Shown one piece after another: positions 27,031 to 36,146 of a stretch of 64,000 nt of DNA. The stretch is taken from contig JAGTJW010000002.1 of NCBI GenBank assembly GCA_023657425.1, forward strand, positions 114,431-178,430. Reading direction: 5' to 3'. Origin of the DNA: Ideonella sp. WA131b (GTDB lineage: Bacteria; Pseudomonadota; Gammaproteobacteria; Burkholderiales; Burkholderiaceae_C). Numbering within the stretch: position 1 is the stretch's first letter; each line of letters opens with the position of its first letter. Made by a program: the position numbers and the translations under genes. The notes under the pieces are model-generated. The model was not told where the DNA came from. It searched no databases and saw nothing but the letters and a program-made list of their open reading frames with translations.

Positions 27031-27840
27031 GTGATCTCATTGATGAACAGTCTGCCGGATGCGACCCAAAAGCTCGTTATTGGATTGGGAGTTGTGCTCG
27101 CAACGCTCCATGCTGCGCCATCCTGGGCGGGTAATGCGCCAGTCGTCATACGACCCACGCTCGTGGCCCGCGCGCCGGCCACGGAACGAGACACGATCAT
27201 GGCATTTTATGTCAGCGCCAAGAGCGTGTCGGACAAGCCCCTGCAGGATTTCAGGCTTGACTTCGTCGTCCAGGACCACTTTGTTGACTTAGTGGATGTG
27301 GGCGTTGCGTACACTGGGGATTGGCGGCGAGGTGCACAGGAGAACACAGATCCTTTCAGTGACCTCCTCATTGAGCGCCACCCGGCTCGGCCGCAAGTGC
27401 GAACGAGCCCAAAGACGCTAAGCCGTGCGGTGTGTGGCGTGGGCGCGCTTCGAGAGGCCGATCTGGCTCGCTGCGTCTTCTATATTCGCCCGCATCCCGA
27501 TAAATTGACTAACTTGCGTTTTGCTGTGATTGCCCGCTCGGGCAACCAGCGCCTGGCGAGCTACGTGTTTGACCAAGCAGTGAGCAGGAGGCTGCCAGAC
27601 GGGTTGAGTGAGGTCAATCCATGGGGCAGTATTGCGCTGAATAACTACTTGCATTACACAAACCACAAGATCTGGGCCCGGGATTGTAGGCAATACCAAA
27701 GGAATGGGTGGACCAAAGAGTATGGTGATTGCTTCAGGGAGGCTCAACGGCGGGAGCCGGTAATGAGCTTTCAGTACAATGTAGGCGGCAAGTACTCTAA
27801 CTTCTGTCCTGATGTTGGGCGACTCTGTAGCGAGCGCTGA
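27031..27840 (+). CDS. unrecognised secreted protein with six cysteines
   Basis: A 269-residue protein with an N-terminal signal peptide (hydrophobic residues about 15-33 with PSWA before the mature part). The mature part has six cysteines, in SRAVCGVG, ARCVFY, RDCRQY, GDCFRE, NFCPDV and RLCSE, an even number that would allow three disulfides. The GTG at 27031 is preferred over the ATG at 27043 because AGGG lies six bases before it. Base composition is lower in GC than its neighbours, suggesting transfer. I do not recognise any domain. It ends 45 bp before an IS boundary. Confidence 0.7.
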   Translation: MISLMNSLPDATQKLVIGLGVVLATLHAAPSWAGNAPVVIRPTLVARAPATERDTIMAFYVSAKSVSDKPLQDFRLDFVVQDHFVDLVDVGVAYTGDWRRGAQENTDPFSDLLIERHPARPQVRTSPKTLSRAVCGVGALREADLARCVFYIRPHPDKLTNLRFAVIARSGNQRLASYVFDQAVSRRLPDGLSEVNPWGSIALNNYLHYTNHKIWARDCRQYQRNGWTKEYGDCFREAQRREPVMSFQYNVGGKYSNFCPDVGRLCSER

Positions 27841-27954
27841 AAGGCTTTCTTTCTGGTCCCTGAATCCGTGACCTCGACCCGGACGCCCGAGTTCGACACC
27901 AACTGCCGCAAGTGATTGATCCATATAGGCCAGGCCTTGTAAACTGCCACCCCA

Positions 27955-28437
27955 GCAGCGGCATCTGGGCGTCGATGGTCGGCTTCTTGACGTTTAGCGC
28001 GGCCAGGGCTGCGGCCTGGCGTGGTTGAACGGTGGAGACGCCGTGGATAGGGGCGCTGCGGTCCATGGTGACCGTGTGCCGCTGGATGCGACGCAAGTCC
28101 GCCAAGGCTGCCTCCGGCGACAACTCGCTGCCGGCGAGCTTCAGGCGCTGGCGCATCACGCGGTACAGGATCAAGGCCATGAAGCAGATGCTCGCATGGG
28201 CCCTGATGCGCTCGGGCAGCCGGTGGAAGACCGGCGCGATCTCGATCTCCGACTTCAGCACCTTGAAGCCGCGTTCGATGTCGGCCTGCGACTTGTAGCG
28301 GCGCACCACCTCGTTCGTGGTCATGTCGCGGACATTGGTGATCAGCATCAGCTTGCCGTCCATGCGCTGCGCCCGGGCCAGCGCGGCATCGTCGATCTCG
28401 TAGGCGAACAGGTCGGACTTCAGATCGACCTGGAGCA
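27955..28437 (-). pseudogene. IS1634-like transposase, 3' fragment of the older copy
   Basis: Encodes the last 160 residues of the transposase, starting near LQVDLKSDLFAYEIDD and continuing through NEVVRRYKSQADIERGFKVLKSEIEI, the region with the catalytic glutamate. It is nearly identical to the intact copy at 28594-30285. The stop codon is lost (GGG in place of TAG), so the frame continues past the IS end to 27797. The front is cut by the insertion at 28437. Confidence 0.88.
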
Positions 28438-30349
28438 CCCGAGTTCGACACCAAAAGCCGAGTTCGAGCGATTTTCTCGCCCCGGCGCCAATGTAATCAA
28501 CAAGTTAGCGCTGCAGCGCCAGTTTTTCTGTAGTGGCACGCCATGCGTGCGAGGTGTGTTGGCATGCAACAGGGAGGTAGCTACACTCTCGCCATGTTCA
28601 TCAAGCTCACCCGGTCCGGCGAACGCACCTACGCGCAACTGGTCGAGTCGTTCCGCGATGAACACGGCAAGCCGCGCCAGCGCACGGTAGCCACTCTGGG
28701 CCGCATCGACGAGCGCGGCGGTCAGGTCGACTCGCTTCTGGATGGCCTGTTGCGAGCCAAGGGGCGCCCAGTTGCCACGGGCGGCGACCTCCAGGTGCGC
28801 TTCGAGTCGGCCCTGTGCCTGGGCGATGTCTGGGCCCTCGATGCGCTGTGGCATGAGCTGGGCTTCAATGCCCTGGGGGCGGTGTTCCGGCGCGCCCGCT
28901 TCACCACCGCCGTCGAGCAGGCGATCCGGGTGATGGCCTTCAACCGGCTTAGCGATCCGGAGTCCAAGCTGGGTGTGCTGCGCTGGCTGCAGACGGTGAG
29001 CATGCCGGGCATCGACGTGGCCAAGCTGAGCCACCAGCATCTGCTGCGCAGCATGGATGCGCTGATGGACCACCAGCAGGCCGTGGATGACTGCGTGGCG
29101 CAGCTGCTGCGGCCGCTCATCGACGAAGACCTCTCGGTGGTCTTCTACGACCTGACGACCATCCGCGCCGAGGGCCACAGCCAGCAAGACGGCGACGTGC
29201 GGCACTTCGGCATGTCCAAGGAAGGCGTCATCGCCCGCCAGTTCATGCTGGGCGTGGTGCAGACGGCCGACGGTATGCCGATCTACCACGAGGTCTTCGA
29301 CGGCAATACGGCCGAGGCGCCGACGCTGGAGCCCACGCTCAAGAAGGTGCTGGCGCGCTACCCGCACATCCGCCGCCTGGTCGTGGTGGCCGACCGCGGG
29401 CTGCTCTCGCTGGACAACATCGAGGCGCTGACCAAGCTCCACGTGGCGGGGGATCGGCCACTGGAATTCATCCTGGCGGTGCCAGGGCGGCGCTATGGGG
29501 AGTTCGTCGATCTCTTGGCGCCGATGAGTGCACGCATGGCCCAGGCCACCGACGAAGTCGTCGAGGAGGCGCAGTGGCAGGGCCACCGACTGGTGGTCGC
29601 CCACAACCCCGTGCGTGCGACGGAGCAGACCCAGGAGCGGCTGGCGAGGATCCACGCATTGGAAGAGCGCGCAGCGCAATGGGCCAGCAAGCTCGATGCG
29701 CAGGACGCCGGCCAGGTACACCGCGGCCGCAAGCTCTCGGATTCCGGCGCCAAGGCGCGTTTGTTCCACGAGGTCAGCGACGCGCATCTGGCGCGCATCA
29801 TCCGGGTCGATCTGAAGTCCGACCTGTTCGCCTACGAGATCGACGATGCCGCGCTGGCCCGGGCGCAGCTCATGGACGGCAAGCTGATGCTGATCACCAA
29901 TGTCCGCGACATGACCGCGAACGAGGTGGTGCGCCGCTACAAGTCGCTGGCCGACATCGAACGCGGCTTCAAGGTGCTGAAGTCGGAGATCGAGATCGCG
30001 CCGGTCTTCCACCGGCTGCCCGAGCGCATCAGGGCCCATGCGAGCATCTGCTTCATGGCCTTGATCCTGTACCGCGTGATGCGCCAGCGCCTGAAGCTCG
30101 CCGGCAGCGAGTTGTCGCCGGAGGCAGCCTTGGCGGACTTGCGTCGCATCCAGCGGCACACGGTCACCATTGACCGCAGCGCCCCTATCCACGGCGTCTC
30201 CACCGTTCAACCACGCCAGGCCGCAGCCCTGGCCGCGCTCAACGTCAAGAAGCCGACCATCGACGCCCAGATGCCGCTGCTGTAGTGGCATTTTCCAAGG
30301 CCTGGCCTATATGGATCAAGCACTTACAGCGGTTAGTGTCGAACTCGGG
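28438..30349 (+). mobile_element. complete IS1634-family-like insertion sequence, 1912 bp
   Basis: Terminal inverted repeats CCCGAGTTCGACAC are perfect over 14 bases at 28438 and 30349. It is flanked by a six-base direct repeat GGAGCA at 28432-28437 and 30350-30355, the target duplication. One intact transposase gene fills it. Inserted into a decayed sister copy in opposite orientation. Intact ends, the gene and an exact target duplication point to a recent transposition. Confidence 0.92.
28594..30285 (+). CDS. IS1634-like (IS4-group) transposase
   Basis: DDE transposase of 563 residues that moves the surrounding IS. Acidic residues are seen in VVFYDLTTIRAEG (about 190), VVVADRGLLS (about 265) and SLADIERGFKVLKSEIE (about 450), spaced as in the IS4/IS1634 group. 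The start at 28594, MFIKLTRSGERTYAQLVES, is the family start. The frame is open to 28543. The stop TAG at 30283 is intact, unlike in the sister copy. The protein shows no frameshift, so it is probably active. Confidence 0.92.
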   Translation: MFIKLTRSGERTYAQLVESFRDEHGKPRQRTVATLGRIDERGGQVDSLLDGLLRAKGRPVATGGDLQVRFESALCLGDVWALDALWHELGFNALGAVFRRARFTTAVEQAIRVMAFNRLSDPESKLGVLRWLQTVSMPGIDVAKLSHQHLLRSMDALMDHQQAVDDCVAQLLRPLIDEDLSVVFYDLTTIRAEGHSQQDGDVRHFGMSKEGVIARQFMLGVVQTADGMPIYHEVFDGNTAEAPTLEPTLKKVLARYPHIRRLVVVADRGLLSLDNIEALTKLHVAGDRPLEFILAVPGRRYGEFVDLLAPMSARMAQATDEVVEEAQWQGHRLVVAHNPVRATEQTQERLARIHALEERAAQWASKLDAQDAGQVHRGRKLSDSGAKARLFHEVSDAHLARIIRVDLKSDLFAYEIDDAALARAQLMDGKLMLITNVRDMTANEVVRRYKSLADIERGFKVLKSEIEIAPVFHRLPERIRAHASICFMALILYRVMRQRLKLAGSELSPEAALADLRRIQRHTVTIDRSAPIHGVSTVQPRQAAALAALNVKKPTIDAQMPLL

Positions 30350-31098
30350 GGAGCAACCCTCGGTCGGCCACCACGACCAGGCGGCGGATGTGCGGGAGCG
30401 CGCCAGCACCTTCTTGAGCGTGGGCTCCAGCGTCGGCGCCTCGGCCGTATTGCCGTCGAAGACCTCGCGATGGATCGGCATACCGTTGGCCGTCTGCACC
30501 ACGCCCAGCATGAACTGGCGGGCGATGACGCCTTCCTTGGACATGCCGAAGTGCCGCACGTCGCCGTCTTGCTGGCTGTGGCCCTCGGCGCGGAGGGTCG
30601 TCAGGTCGTAGAAGACCACCGAGAGGTCTTCGTCGATGAGCGGGCGCAGCAGCTGCTGGTGGCTCTGCTTGGCCAGGTCGATGCCCGGCATGCTCACCGT
30701 CTGCAGCCAGCGCAGCACACCCAGCTTGGACTCCGGATCGCTAAGCCGGTTGAAGGCCATCACCCGGATCGCCTGCTCGACGGCGGTGGTGAAGCGGGCG
30801 CGCCGGAACACCGCCCCCAGGGCATTGAAGCCCAGCTCATGCCACAGCGCATCGAGGGCCCAGACATCCCCCAGGCACGGGCCGACTCGAAGCGCACCTG
30901 GAGGTCGCCGCCCGTGGCAACTGGGCGCCCCTTGGCTCGCAACAGGCCATCCGGTAGCGAGTCGACCTGACCGCCGCGCTCGTCGATGCGGCCCAGAGTG
31001 ACCACCGTGCGCTGACGCGGCTTGCCGTGTTCATCGCGGAACGACTCGACCAGTTGCGCGTAGGTGCGTTCGCCGGACCGGGTCAGCTTGATGAACAT
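30350..31098 (-). pseudogene. IS1634-like transposase, 5' fragment of the older copy
   Basis: Begins at ATG 31098 with MFIKLTRSGERTYAQLVES and keeps about 270 residues in decayed form. A frameshift lies near 30880 (FESARAWG against FESALCLGD in the intact copy), then AKQSHQQLLRPLIDED shows loss of 21 codons. A further one-base loss near 30400 breaks the frame before VVVADRG. It ends at the insertion point of the intact IS. It cannot make a working transposase. Confidence 0.88.
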
Positions 31099-31254
31099 GG
31101 CGGGGGTGTAGCCGCCTCCCTGTTGCATGCCAATACCCTCGCACGCATGGCGTGCCACTACGGAAGAACTGGCGCTGCAGCGCTAACTTGGTGATTGCCT
31201 CGGCGCCGGGGCGAGGAAATCGCTCGAACTCGGCTTTTGGTGTCGAACTCGGGG

Positions 31255-31866
31255 TCGCCCGAGCGGCTGCCGGCCAACACGTGTGTGTGTCGCTGGCGCA
31301 CGGCGCGCGCTGGCTGGCCGCCGCCGCCGGTTTGCTGGTGCGGCGGCTCGACGCCATCGAGGGCCTGGGCGGCATCGATGTGCTGTGCAGCGACAAGACG
31401 GGCACACTCACCGTCGGCACCATGGGCCTGCACAGCGCCCTGGACGCCGGCGGGCAACCCGGCGACGATGTCCTGCGGTGGGCCCGACTGAAGGGCCCGA
31501 CTGAACGCCGCGTTCGAAACCGGGATCGGCAACCCTATGGGCCGCACCATCGTCGCTGCCGGCGCCGCCGCAGGCCAGATGATGACGGGTTGGCGCGAGG
31601 TGCACCAGATCCCCTGAGGCTGCGCGCGGCGGCGCCTCACCGTGGTGGTGGCCCCTTCGATCGTGCCGGGGCTGCACCGGATCATCGCCGGTGACAGCCG
31701 GCCGATGGCCGCCCATCCGGCCACGCAGGTGGGTCTGGACGCCCGTGCGCTGCTCACGGGTGCACAGATCGCGGTGCTGCGCGGTGAGGCGCCATGGCAC
31801 CTGGCGTCGCGCACCGACTGCTTCGTCGAGGTCGGCCCAGCGCAGAAGGAGCGCAGCGTGAGATCA
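31255..31866 (+). pseudogene. Mg2+-transporting P-type ATPase (MgtA-like) remnant
   Basis: Pieces of a P-type ATPase survive. DAIEGLGGIDVLCSDKTGTLT holds the phosphorylated aspartate. NAAFETGIGNPMGRTIVAAG and WREVHQIP then meet a TGA in place of the expected tyrosine. RRRLTVVV follows and is joined directly to IIAGDSRPMAAHPATQVGLDARALLTG and FVEVGPAQKERSVRS. About 150 residues are lost between the last two. The front half is absent, cut at the IS end at 31253. The order and wording of the blocks fit the MgtA/MgtB type. Inactive. Confidence 0.75.
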
Positions 31867-31914
31867 AGCGACGGCCCGGGAGCGCGCCCCAGGCGTGCCG
31901 ACACAGGACACCCC

Positions 31915-32110
31915 GTGCCAGAACCCGCAGCGCCGACCGCGCCTTCCGCACCGAGAGCATCGCTGCCCGCCAAAGTGCTGCCGCTGATTCCGATGCGCAA
32001 CGTGGTGCTGCTCCCGCACGTGCTGGCACCCGTGGCCGTGGGGCCACCGCGATCGCTGGCGGCGCTGCGGCATGCCGCGGACGCAGGCTCGCCCGTTGCC
32101 CTGGTGGCCT
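31915..32110 (+). pseudogene. N-terminal fragment of a Lon-type protease
   Basis: About 65 residues: LPAKVLPLIPMRNVVLLPHVLAPVAVG then RSLAALRHAADAGSPVALVA. This is the start of the Lon substrate-binding domain. A GTG at 31915 would be its start. Similarity stops near 32110, and the ATPase and protease domains are missing. It runs in frame with the ATPase relic, showing how deletions have joined unrelated pieces. The rest of 32110-32308 shows nothing I can name. Confidence 0.65.
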
Positions 32111-32308
32111 GGCCGTTTGGGCGCACGCCTGACGGTAGGCATCGCCACGGCGCAGTTGCTGAGGAGGCTCAACGCGCGGGCAAGGGCCCGGATGGGTGCT
32201 CGTGAGCGCTGCTCAAGGTCTGCGGCGTGCAGCCGAAAACACGGTGGTCAGCGCACCCGGCGGCCGTTCGGGGGGCGCCTTTCGGCAACCGCGCACAGGA
32301 CTTCCGAC

Positions 32309-33001
32309 ATGCAGACGACTCTGATCCACAAGACTTTGGTCGGCCTCACGGGGGTCGCGCTTGCCGCTGCGGCCCACGCTGCCCGGCCCCTGGCCACCGA
32401 CGACACCGGCGTGCTCGACAAGGGCAGCTGCGAGATCGAGGCCGTGCTCTCGCGCGACAAGGCCGACAGCGCGACCACAACGGGCCGGAGTCTGCAGCTG
32501 GGTTGTGGCGTCGGGGCCAGTGTGCAAGTGGCGCTGGCCGTCGACCAGGCCAAGGAAGACGGTGCGCGGGTGCGCGGCACCACGGCCGCAGGCAAGGTGT
32601 CACTCGTGCCGGGTGATGACGCCAGTTGGTCCGTGAGCGGGTCTGTGCGGTGGATCCATGAGCAGGGCCAGGGCCGCGAACACGCCAGCACCGCGGTGAG
32701 CCTGCTGCACACGCGGAGCCTGAACCCCCAGTGGCTGCTGCACGCCAACCTGGGACACGAAAGCGACGCACTGGAACGACGCGGCGCCACGACCTGGGGC
32801 CTGGCCCTGGAACACGGCGGCTGGGGCCCCGTGGCCCTGATGGGCGAGCTGACCGGTGACGACCGCGCCGCGCCCAGCTGGAACTTCGGCCTGCGCTGGA
32901 CGGCTGTGCCCGAGAAATGGGTGCTCGACATCGCCTACGGACAACAGATGAGTGGCGGGCGACCGAAGGCCTTGTCGCTTGGCGTGAAGCTGGCGTTCTA
33001 G
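32309..33001 (+). CDS. exported outer-membrane-like beta-barrel protein
   Basis: A 230-residue protein with a clear signal peptide (about 1-24, ending AAAHA). The rest alternates short beta strands ([55 protein letters not shown]) and ends in VKLAF, the aromatic C-terminus of outer-membrane barrels. The ATG at 32309 starts the signal. A chemoreceptor gene follows by 16 bp. No specific family is recognised. Function unknown. Confidence 0.75.
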   Translation: MQTTLIHKTLVGLTGVALAAAAHAARPLATDDTGVLDKGSCEIEAVLSRDKADSATTTGRSLQLGCGVGASVQVALAVDQAKEDGARVRGTTAAGKVSLVPGDDASWSVSGSVRWIHEQGQGREHASTAVSLLHTRSLNPQWLLHANLGHESDALERRGATTWGLALEHGGWGPVALMGELTGDDRAAPSWNFGLRWTAVPEKWVLDIAYGQQMSGGRPKALSLGVKLAF

Positions 33002-33017
33002 GCCGGAGGAAATCGTC

Positions 33018-34613
33018 ATGAAGACCACTGCGTTTCTGGACCGCTTCTCTCTCAGACGGCTGCTGCGGGGTGCGATGGTGTCGGCCCTGCTGGGGGCACT
33101 CTGCCTCGGTGGAGTCAGCGTCTACGAAAGCCAGCGCGGCAAGGTGTTGGCTGCGGACCTGGCGCGCGACGTGCGCATGTCCCGGGCAGCGGGCATGGTG
33201 GACATGATGCACGACGCCCTGCGCTCGGATGCGCTGTCCGCGATGCTGGCCGGCCCGCAAGCCGAAGCCAGCGAGGCCGCGGCGATCCGCAAGGACGTCG
33301 TCGAAAACGGCAACACGCTGGCCGAGCAGCTGGAGATCCTGCGCACGGAGGGCGGCGGCGATCTGGGCCAGGCAGGCATGGCCGCCATTGAGAAGGCCAC
33401 TGCATACCGAACGGCGTCCAAGGCCCTGGTTGAGGCGGCCCTGACCGACACCGGCAAGGCGCAAAGCCTGCGTCCGGCGTTCGAACGGACGTTTGATGAG
33501 CTCGAAACCGAACTCGAAGCGATGTCGGCGGCCATCGAAGAAGCGGCCAACCAGCGGGCCAGCAGCGTCGACGGGCTCTTCGGGCAGGCGATCACGGCCA
33601 CTGGCACGGCCCTTCTGCTGGCCCTGCTGGGGCTGGGTGCACTGTGGACGGTCAGCCAGCATCTCATGCGCGCCCTTACCCGGGGCCTCGATGTCGCCAA
33701 GGCCGTGGCGCAGGGCGACCTGAGCAGCCGCCTCACTGTCAACGGCAGCAATGAGGCGGCCCAGTTGCTGGGCGCCCTTGCGCACATGAACGATCGGCTT
33801 CGCGAGATCGTCAGGTCGGTTCGCCACAACAGCGATGGCGTGGCCACCGCCAGCGCGCAGATCGCCAGCGGCAACGCCGATCTGAGCCAGCGGACCGAAC
33901 GGCAGGCCAGCACGCTGCAACAGACCGCCGCGTCGATGGAGGAGCTGGGCGGCACCGTGAAGACCAGCGCTGACAGCGCTCGCCAGGCCAACCAGCTGGC
34001 CATGAACGCCAGCGCCGTGGCCGTCGACGGTGGCGAGGTGGTGAGCCAGGTTGTCGAGACCATGCGAGGCATCAACGACAGCAGCAAGAAGATCGCCGAC
34101 ATCACCAGCGTCATCGACGGCATCGCTTTCCAGACCAACATCCTGGCGCTGAACGCTGCGGTCGAGGCCGCGCGGGCCGGCGAGCAGGGCCGCGGCTTTG
34201 CTGTGGTCGCCAGCGAGGTGCGCAGCCTGGCGCAGCGCAGTTCCGAGGCCGCCAAGCAGATCAAGGGCCTGATCACGGCCAGTGTGGCGCGCGTGGAGCA
34301 GGGCAGCGTGCTGGTGGACCGCGCCGGCAACACCATGACCGAGGTGGTGACGTCCATCAAGCGGGTGACCGACATCATGGGCGAGATCAGCGCCGCCAGC
34401 AGCGAGCAGAGTGCCGGCGTCAGCCAGATCGTCGGGGCGGTCAGCCAGATCGATCAGGCGACGCAGCAGAACGCCGCGCTGGTCGAGGAGAGCGCGGCGG
34501 CTGCCGAAAGCCTGAAACAGCAGGCCACCCGGCTGGTGTCCGCGGTGGCGGTCTTCAAGCTGGGCAGCGAGGCGCACGACCCCGGTCTGAGCCCGGTGAG
34601 CGCGGCGGTCTAG
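33018..34613 (+). CDS. methyl-accepting chemotaxis protein
   Basis: Transmembrane chemoreceptor, 531 residues. Membrane helices are at about 18-35 and 190-212, with a helical periplasmic sensor between them and a HAMP region after. The signalling hairpin tip [20 protein letters not shown] is near 370-390. GGAGGA lies just before the ATG. The periplasmic domain is mostly alpha-helical and short (about 155 residues), so the ligand is unknown. No other chemotaxis genes are adjacent, so it is an orphan receptor. It may be cotranscribed with the preceding outer-membrane-like gene. Confidence 0.95.
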   Translation: MKTTAFLDRFSLRRLLRGAMVSALLGALCLGGVSVYESQRGKVLAADLARDVRMSRAAGMVDMMHDALRSDALSAMLAGPQAEASEAAAIRKDVVENGNTLAEQLEILRTEGGGDLGQAGMAAIEKATAYRTASKALVEAALTDTGKAQSLRPAFERTFDELETELEAMSAAIEEAANQRASSVDGLFGQAITATGTALLLALLGLGALWTVSQHLMRALTRGLDVAKAVAQGDLSSRLTVNGSNEAAQLLGALAHMNDRLREIVRSVRHNSDGVATASAQIASGNADLSQRTERQASTLQQTAASMEELGGTVKTSADSARQANQLAMNASAVAVDGGEVVSQVVETMRGINDSSKKIADITSVIDGIAFQTNILALNAAVEAARAGEQGRGFAVVASEVRSLAQRSSEAAKQIKGLITASVARVEQGSVLVDRAGNTMTEVVTSIKRVTDIMGEISAASSEQSAGVSQIVGAVSQIDQATQQNAALVEESAAAAESLKQQATRLVSAVAVFKLGSEAHDPGLSPVSAAV

Positions 34614-34625
34614 CCGCAGGCGTAC

Positions 34626-35903
34626 TCAGGGATTCAGCCGCGCCAGCTCGCCCAGCCAGGCCGGCCAGAACAGGCCGCCTCGTTCACGCCCCAGGCGCAC
34701 GATCACCGTCTGTGTCGCTGGTGCGATGTAGATGTATTGCCCGCGCAGGCCTTCGGCATAGAAGTCGTCGCCGGGCTCGGCGGTGAGGGCATCGGGCCAG
34801 GCCGACGTGCCGGGGAGGCGGGCCGCCGCTTGCTGACCGGCCTCCGTCTGCGCCGATGAGAGCGCGCGCCGCCACTGCCAGGCATAGAAGGCCTGGAGGC
34901 GGCTGGCCGGTCTTTCAAGATTGCGGCGGGCCGCTGCGTCGACGCCGGGCCGCTGCTGGACGGCCGTGCTCTGCCGCAGCCACTCAGCGTCAACGAGCTG
35001 GGCACCGTTGGCAGCGCGCCCACCGTTCAACACCAGCTGGCCCAGGCGCAGGTAGTCCACCGCACGGGCGTTGAGGCAGCAGAAGGCACGCGCCACACCG
35101 GCGGCGCGGCTGTCCAGGCTCCAGCTGGCGTCGAACTCGGCGCCCATCGGTTGCCAAAGGCGGTGCTGCAGATAAGCCGCCAGGGATGTGCCCACCGCAC
35201 GTTCCAGCGCCATGCCCAGCAGTTGCGTGTCGCCGCTCTGGTAGGAGTAGGCTTGGTCGGGCGGCGTCTTGATGCGCAAACGGGCCACTTCGGCCTTCAG
35301 GTCGGGGGCAAGGTAGAAGCGCGCCGCCTGCGACCAAGGCACGTTGTAGCTTTCCTGGAAGTCGATGCCGCTGCGCATGAGCAGCAGGTGGCGCAAGGTG
35401 ATCTGGCCGAAGCGAGCATCCTGGACCAGCAGCTCGGGCAGGTAGCGGGTGACGGGGTCGTCCACGCCTTGGATGTGGCCCTCGGCGATGGCCACGCCGA
35501 TAAGCAGCGACACCACCGACTTGGCCACTGAGAAAGAGCTGCCCAGGGTGTCGCGGTTGAACCCGTTGAAGTACTCCTCGTGCACCAGCACACCACGGCG
35601 CAACACCAGCAGCGCCACGGTATCGCGCTCGGCAAGCTGGGCTGCAGCCGCCTCAGCCGACAAGCCGCCGGGCCATCGCAGCACCACCGGTGCACCCGGG
35701 GGTGTGCCGGGCAAGGTCGATGGCACGGGTGCGCGCGCGACAGGCGCATTGTCGAAGTGCCGGTGGTCCGTGATCTCGGCCTTGCCCTGGACCACCATCC
35801 ACAGGGGCAGCGTGCTGCAGCCGTACAGGCCGAACAGGCTGGCGCACAGGAAGCCGGTCAGCAGGCCGGCCCGGGCGAAAGGGTGCCGAGGCATCAGTTC
35901 CAT
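34626..35903 (-). CDS. serine hydrolase of the beta-lactamase / penicillin-binding-like family
   Basis: Exported serine hydrolase, 425 residues. A signal sequence near 10-29 ends in FGLYGC, a possible lipoprotein site although the tyrosine is unusual. The active-site SxxK is S125-V-A-K128 (SSFSVAKSVVSLL). The second motif is in YSYQSGDTQLLG, where YxN is altered to Y-Q-S. Family members include esterases, D-aminopeptidases and class C-like enzymes. No evidence points to antibiotic resistance. It converges with the chemoreceptor gene at 12 bp. Confidence 0.85.
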   Translation of the reverse strand: MELMPRHPFARAGLLTGFLCASLFGLYGCSTLPLWMVVQGKAEITDHRHFDNAPVARAPVPSTLPGTPPGAPVVLRWPGGLSAEAAAAQLAERDTVALLVLRRGVLVHEEYFNGFNRDTLGSSFSVAKSVVSLLIGVAIAEGHIQGVDDPVTRYLPELLVQDARFGQITLRHLLLMRSGIDFQESYNVPWSQAARFYLAPDLKAEVARLRIKTPPDQAYSYQSGDTQLLGMALERAVGTSLAAYLQHRLWQPMGAEFDASWSLDSRAAGVARAFCCLNARAVDYLRLGQLVLNGGRAANGAQLVDAEWLRQSTAVQQRPGVDAAARRNLERPASRLQAFYAWQWRRALSSAQTEAGQQAAARLPGTSAWPDALTAEPGDDFYAEGLRGQYIYIAPATQTVIVRLGRERGGLFWPAWLGELARLNP

Positions 35904-36003
35904 CGCCCTGCCATGGTCTGCACCCGGTGCGAATGATCGAGGGAGGACCGCATCGGGCGCTTCACCCGGTCTGGACTCGCGTGCACCGTGGGAGGAAACA
36001 CGC

Positions 36004-36096
36004 TGGCGGAGTCGGAGGGATTCGAACCCTCGATGCAGGTTTTGCCCACATACTCCCTTAGCAGGGGAGCACCTTCGGCCACTCGGTCACGACTCC
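36004..36096 (-). tRNA. tRNA-Ser (anticodon GCT)
   Basis: Acceptor stem GGAGTCG/CGACTCC, a long variable arm as in class II tRNAs, and the anticodon stem CTCCC/GGGAG around loop CTGCTAA, giving anticodon GCT. The T-loop GGTTCGAATC is intact. CCA is encoded (36004-36006). 93 bases in all. It reads Ser codons AGC/AGU. It lies downstream of lysC on the same strand. Confidence 0.96.
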
Positions 36097-36146
36097 GGCG
36101 AAGTGGCGCGCATTCTAGCCGCAGAACACGCGCCCATCGGCTGCGC

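Larger units (their letters stand above)
27886..31253 (-). mobile_element. decayed IS1634-like element interrupted by a second copy
   Basis: The outer boundaries carry inverted ends CCCGAGTTCGACACCAA at 27886 and its complement ending at 31253. The transposase runs on the minus strand in two pieces, 27955-28437 and 30350-31098, split by a full copy of the same IS on the plus strand. At the junction the older copy lacks about 140 internal codons, so it was already deleted internally. It also has frameshifts and a 21-codon deletion. The flanks CGGACG and GTCGCC do not match, so no target duplication remains and adjacent DNA has probably been lost. Confidence 0.85.

Noticed and set aside
27880-31259. 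A target-site duplication for the outer IS copy
   Set aside because: The six bases on each side (CGGACG and GTCGCC) differ, so no duplication can be claimed.
34626-35903. The serine hydrolase as an antibiotic-resistance beta-lactamase
   Set aside because: Only the SxxK motif is shared. The YxN motif is altered and the wider family is mostly esterases and peptidases.
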